DNA of 64,000 nucleotides from Paulinella micropora (Eukaryota; Cercozoa; Imbricatea; Euglyphida): positions 16,663-80,662 of the forward strand of contig BJOX01000230.1 in the NCBI GenBank assembly GCA_009731375.1, written 5' to 3'. Below the pieces are notes generated by a model. That model had not been told where the DNA came from. It was given only the letters and a program-made list of their open reading frames with translations, and made no database searches. Shown here piece by piece: positions 62,401-64,000 of this stretch. The stretch's first letter is position 1; each line of letters starts with the position of its first letter. Made by a program: the position numbers and the translations under genes.

Positions 62401-64000
62401 GACTGTCCATTGGTACAATCTCCCTCCGACAGCGAAGGCAGTTAACGGGCGGCTTTCCGCGTCGAGCGGTATATTCCAGAAGCCGTTCTTGAGATCAAGT
62501 TTGGTAAAGAATTTGGCCTGACGAAGCCTGTTAAGACCATCGCGCATTCGAGGGATAGGGGCCTCGACGCTCTTAATGATCTTGTTGAGCCTCGTATAGT
62601 TGATGCACAAGCGCTGTTTGCCATCCGGCTTCGGGGCCAGTCTGACCGGCGATCGGAATTCCGACCACGACGGCTCGATCAGTTGTTTGGCAAGGATGTC
62701 CTGCACCATTTCCTCGCAGATCTGTTCCTCTTTGTAACTGAGGCGTGATCCTTTGAGGCGGGGCATGGTTTGTCCGACTTGTCGTTCTATCCTAGCGGCG
62801 GCATGGGTTACACCGCCGGCGACAAGTGGGCCGAACAGCTTCTTGTTTTTCAGGAATTGAGCTTTTAGATCCCGGACAAAGTCTGGCGAACCGCGTTGTC
62901 GCGCCATGACCTCGTCAATGATCTCCTCTACGGGCTTTTGGTCCCGTGGGTCATCCGGGTACTCAAGTATGGAGTCCGGGTCTTCAATCCCGTCCTTCGC
63001 GTCCCTGCCCGGGTATCGCGTGGAGGATTGGGTGTCCCATGAGGCAAACTCCTGCAGGTCGGCTATCATTTCGGCGTATTGTTTCGCTGCGGACTTATGA
63101 TAGAAGCCTGGGAAGATTTGGAATGCCGTGTCCCGTGAGTCATCGACCTTGCAAGTCATGAGCTTGGTACGGTAGGCTAACCCGTCCTGAACAGACCCCA
63201 AACGAAAGGCGATAAGGGGCTTGGACTGTCGGCTGGGTATCGGAATAGGATCGTCGACTACCCGATCCAAAATATCTCTCCACCACATGACGGTGGGATG
63301 GATTGGAAGGATGATCGTGATTTCTTCACCCCGATCTAGGCGGTCAGCTAGGATTTTGGGTACCGCCGTTAAGCTGTCCGGTTGTATCGGGTCGGCGCCT
63401 TTGTACCATTGCTTCAGCTTTAGAAAGACGTCGTCGTCCTCCGTAAGTCGTTTGGAAGCATGAAAGACAAGGCTTGTCTTGACCCGTACAAATTGGTGTA
63501 CCCCCTTGTTCAGTTGACCCGGCTGGTCAAAGCCATGCCATGAGTCTTCCTGACGCTTAAGGAGCAGGATCTGCTCGTCCCTCTTGGTCGCGAGCTTCTC
63601 AAAGTCCTCCCATGGGTCGGGCGGCTTGTTCTCCGACTCTGGGATGTATACATTGGTGTATACCCAGGCCGTGCCCTTTGGGGTCGGGCGAGCTTGCTCC
63701 ATGATGTGACCATCATAAGGCAGAGGAGGGGCTGGTGGTATCAGGGTAACCTGCGCCCTTCCGCCATAGAAGTGCTTTCGTGGGAGGTCCGTTTCCGGGT
63801 TAAGGATCGGAAATTCAGACTCCTGGCGTCCACGACCGTACTTGATTATGTCTTGTCCCAGCATGAGTTGTGCATCCATCATCTTTAGGTCGGGTTTGCC
63901 TAAGACAATAGTGCCTGGGAAGTCTGGGACGACTAGGACGTGTATGGTGTAAGACATCCCGGATGGGAATTCGATCGTCAATGGAACGCGACCTATGATT
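59473..64000 (-). CDS. pol: Ty3/gypsy Pol polyprotein (protease end, RT, RNase H, integrase), 5'-partial
   Basis: The frame is open through the right edge of the window, so the N-terminus (gag, most of protease) is missing. Seen in order: the end of the aspartic protease region (VLVVPDFPGTIVLGKPDL); reverse transcriptase with the YIDD box at 62260-62271 and LDLKNGFWNIPL before it; RNase H (VLATDASKYAVGAVLQQ, REALAIVWAF, VQTDHANLRWL); the integrase zinc finger (His pair, then CEHCKQTK); its catalytic core (LHIDFVGPLPR, VYSDRGSEFTN, SPESNGKIERVH); and a GPF/Y module (GPYTVLEQVGALTYRIQ). All catalytic residues visible are intact over ~1,500 codons without a stop, so this copy looks recent. Confidence 0.93.
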   Translation of the reverse strand, partial: IIGRVPLTIEFPSGMSYTIHVLVVPDFPGTIVLGKPDLKMMDAQLMLGQDIIKYGRGRQESEFPILNPETDLPRKHFYGGRAQVTLIPPAPPLPYDGHIMEQARPTPKGTAWVYTNVYIPESENKPPDPWEDFEKLATKRDEQILLLKRQEDSWHGFDQPGQLNKGVHQFVRVKTSLVFHASKRLTEDDDVFLKLKQWYKGADPIQPDSLTAVPKILADRLDRGEEITIILPIHPTVMWWRDILDRVVDDPIPIPSRQSKPLIAFRLGSVQDGLAYRTKLMTCKVDDSRDTAFQIFPGFYHKSAAKQYAEMIADLQEFASWDTQSSTRYPGRDAKDGIEDPDSILEYPDDPRDQKPVEEIIDEVMARQRGSPDFVRDLKAQFLKNKKLFGPLVAGGVTHAAARIERQVGQTMPRLKGSRLSYKEEQICEEMVQDILAKQLIEPSWSEFRSPVRLAPKPDGKQRLCINYTRLNKIIKSVEAPIPRMRDGLNRLRQAKFFTKLDLKNGFWNIPLDAESRPLTAFAVGGRLYQWTVLPMKQKTAPAIFQDCMNRALSDPKYGNEQFIETYGHTNQYSFCYIDDIVIYSDTEAEHLAHVSDVSNRLEAFGLKLNLEKCSFANDHIDYLGYRVQGGEIVLKPEKRDAIRSLPRPNTRTALHSFLCMAQVYSEFIPNFQDFVKPLRDFCLKGDPYGEWPPKAEETYNKLKEALTRDPLTEGGSVLILPDFEKRFVLATDASKYAVGAVLQQYDATHQQLRPIMFVSKTLTPEQVNYCTRQREALAIVWAFSRLREYLWGAPNILVQTDHANLRWLMDKEHTGRLARWQSELALYDFTIEYIKGKENTVLDSLSRMPRVKGSIGDGLGRFAMYTPTACLVGWTGNDDWLSTEHTPGFWDTLPTGMAYLATSTHSWRQEYTPDTREQLLESLESIRRVCCAQRDAEDWRDLLEEIDTQADILSEGDIREGQTHEHEHSTNAFFANKKQSFWVKHVHPSRSATIAAANQTQHTRAHISLVTTALELDDMDMTLASPAVFGQLARNSKEWGPFISHAMDAQKHPETREIHLHKKTMAWHDDLLWYKGKGGKWEKTPSKWTLWVPPQLRKAILTATHRSALNSHLGRDKMSWFISRKFWWHGMQQAIGDTVATCEHCKQTKSPHPNSHTGLYGEYKLTDLFETLHIDFVGPLPRSEQHNYRYILTSIDRYLKYVFAVPVKEKDATSTCEALIDHVFRYTGVPKNVYSDRGSEFTNELSAQLSTAWGFKWKYVTAYSPESNGKIERVHRPLKAALQQYCRDNQHIWHRALPSFVFSMNNTGSKALGGKTTGASPNLLVYGRHLRIPEDMVLPHRPEGGFLEHEELFACRLRVMAETRHYVAKAREAEEANHRNQNAPSKVKYESGEYHAGDLVFLYVPQVPNLVSVKLFPMWQGPYTVLEQVGALTYRIQGKGKTLVVHVRRLMRFNPMLDRNETMADAIQKLNVSLRAPPKRRDRTAEAKGNPDQPIPAAENNAATAPS

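Larger units (their letters stand above)
53654..64000 (-). mobile_element. Ty3/gypsy LTR retrotransposon with extra ORFs, 5' end outside window
   Basis: Reads right to left: pol, three further ORF units (212 aa, 658 aa, ~235 aa), untranslated repeats, polypurine tract and 3' LTR. All are on one strand. More than 10 kb long even without its 5' end, it is larger than typical Ty3 elements. A contig join at 58681 lies between the first and second extra ORFs. Confidence 0.8.

Overview
The window is eukaryotic nuclear DNA, most likely from a protist or microalga. Three things point there: GT-AG introns, AATAAA-type 3' ends, and very long microsatellites beside endogenous virus-like and transposon sequence. 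The species cannot be named from the sequence. It is a scaffold, not one contig: there are four 10-N placeholder gaps and three longer N runs, and at two of the 10-N gaps the same sequence sits on both sides.

Region by region. (1) 1-11.9 kb is a very GC-rich gene block: a divergent kinase-like protein, a PD-(D/E)XK nuclease-like protein, a RING-H2 protein, a 944-residue protein with a Ulp1/adenain-like C-terminus, a two-exon small gene, a 685-residue leucine-rich-repeat protein, a small F-box-like gene and a decayed copy of the LRR gene. This mix resembles large DNA virus or host-manipulation gene sets, but no hallmark virus gene is present. (2) 12.1-20.7 kb holds two divergent multi-exon genes. 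The right one carries a transposase-like DUF7869 domain and is full of frameshifts. Nine copies of a short palindrome lie here, mostly in introns, followed by six stem-loops. (3) 20.9-25.5 kb is a + strand retroelement-like polyprotein in three stepping frames with a Ty3-type RNase H whose second acidic residue is changed. (4) 25.5-28.4 kb is gene-poor and rich in microsatellites.

(5) 30.4-40.4 kb is an AT-rich, decayed polinton-like virus (PLV): integrase, acidic/basic protein, fibre with S74 self-cleaving chaperone, small proteins, packaging ATPase, coiled-coil protein, adenain-type protease and minor capsid protein. The order ATPase-protease-minor capsid is the usual morphogenesis module. 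The major capsid gene is missing because the right end runs into a tRNA-derived SINE array. A three-exon gene and a coiled-coil ORF lie just left of it. (6) 42.27-44.74 kb is a piggyBac element with TTAA at both ends, set in a TAC microsatellite and internally deleted. (7) 44.9-49 kb holds an LTR-retroelement remnant with a clear LTR.

(8) 50.3-53.0 kb is a six-exon coiled-coil gene whose introns are made almost wholly of tetranucleotide repeats. (9) 53.65-64.0 kb is a minus-strand Ty3/gypsy element: 3' LTR, polypurine tract, post-pol ORFs including one with an N-terminal membrane segment, and pol running off the right edge. Its LTR is related to the one at 48.0 kb, in opposite orientation.

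Many frameshifts fall in homopolymers, so true decay and assembly indels cannot be fully separated. Where a catalytic residue is lost or an in-frame stop appears, decay is the better reading.
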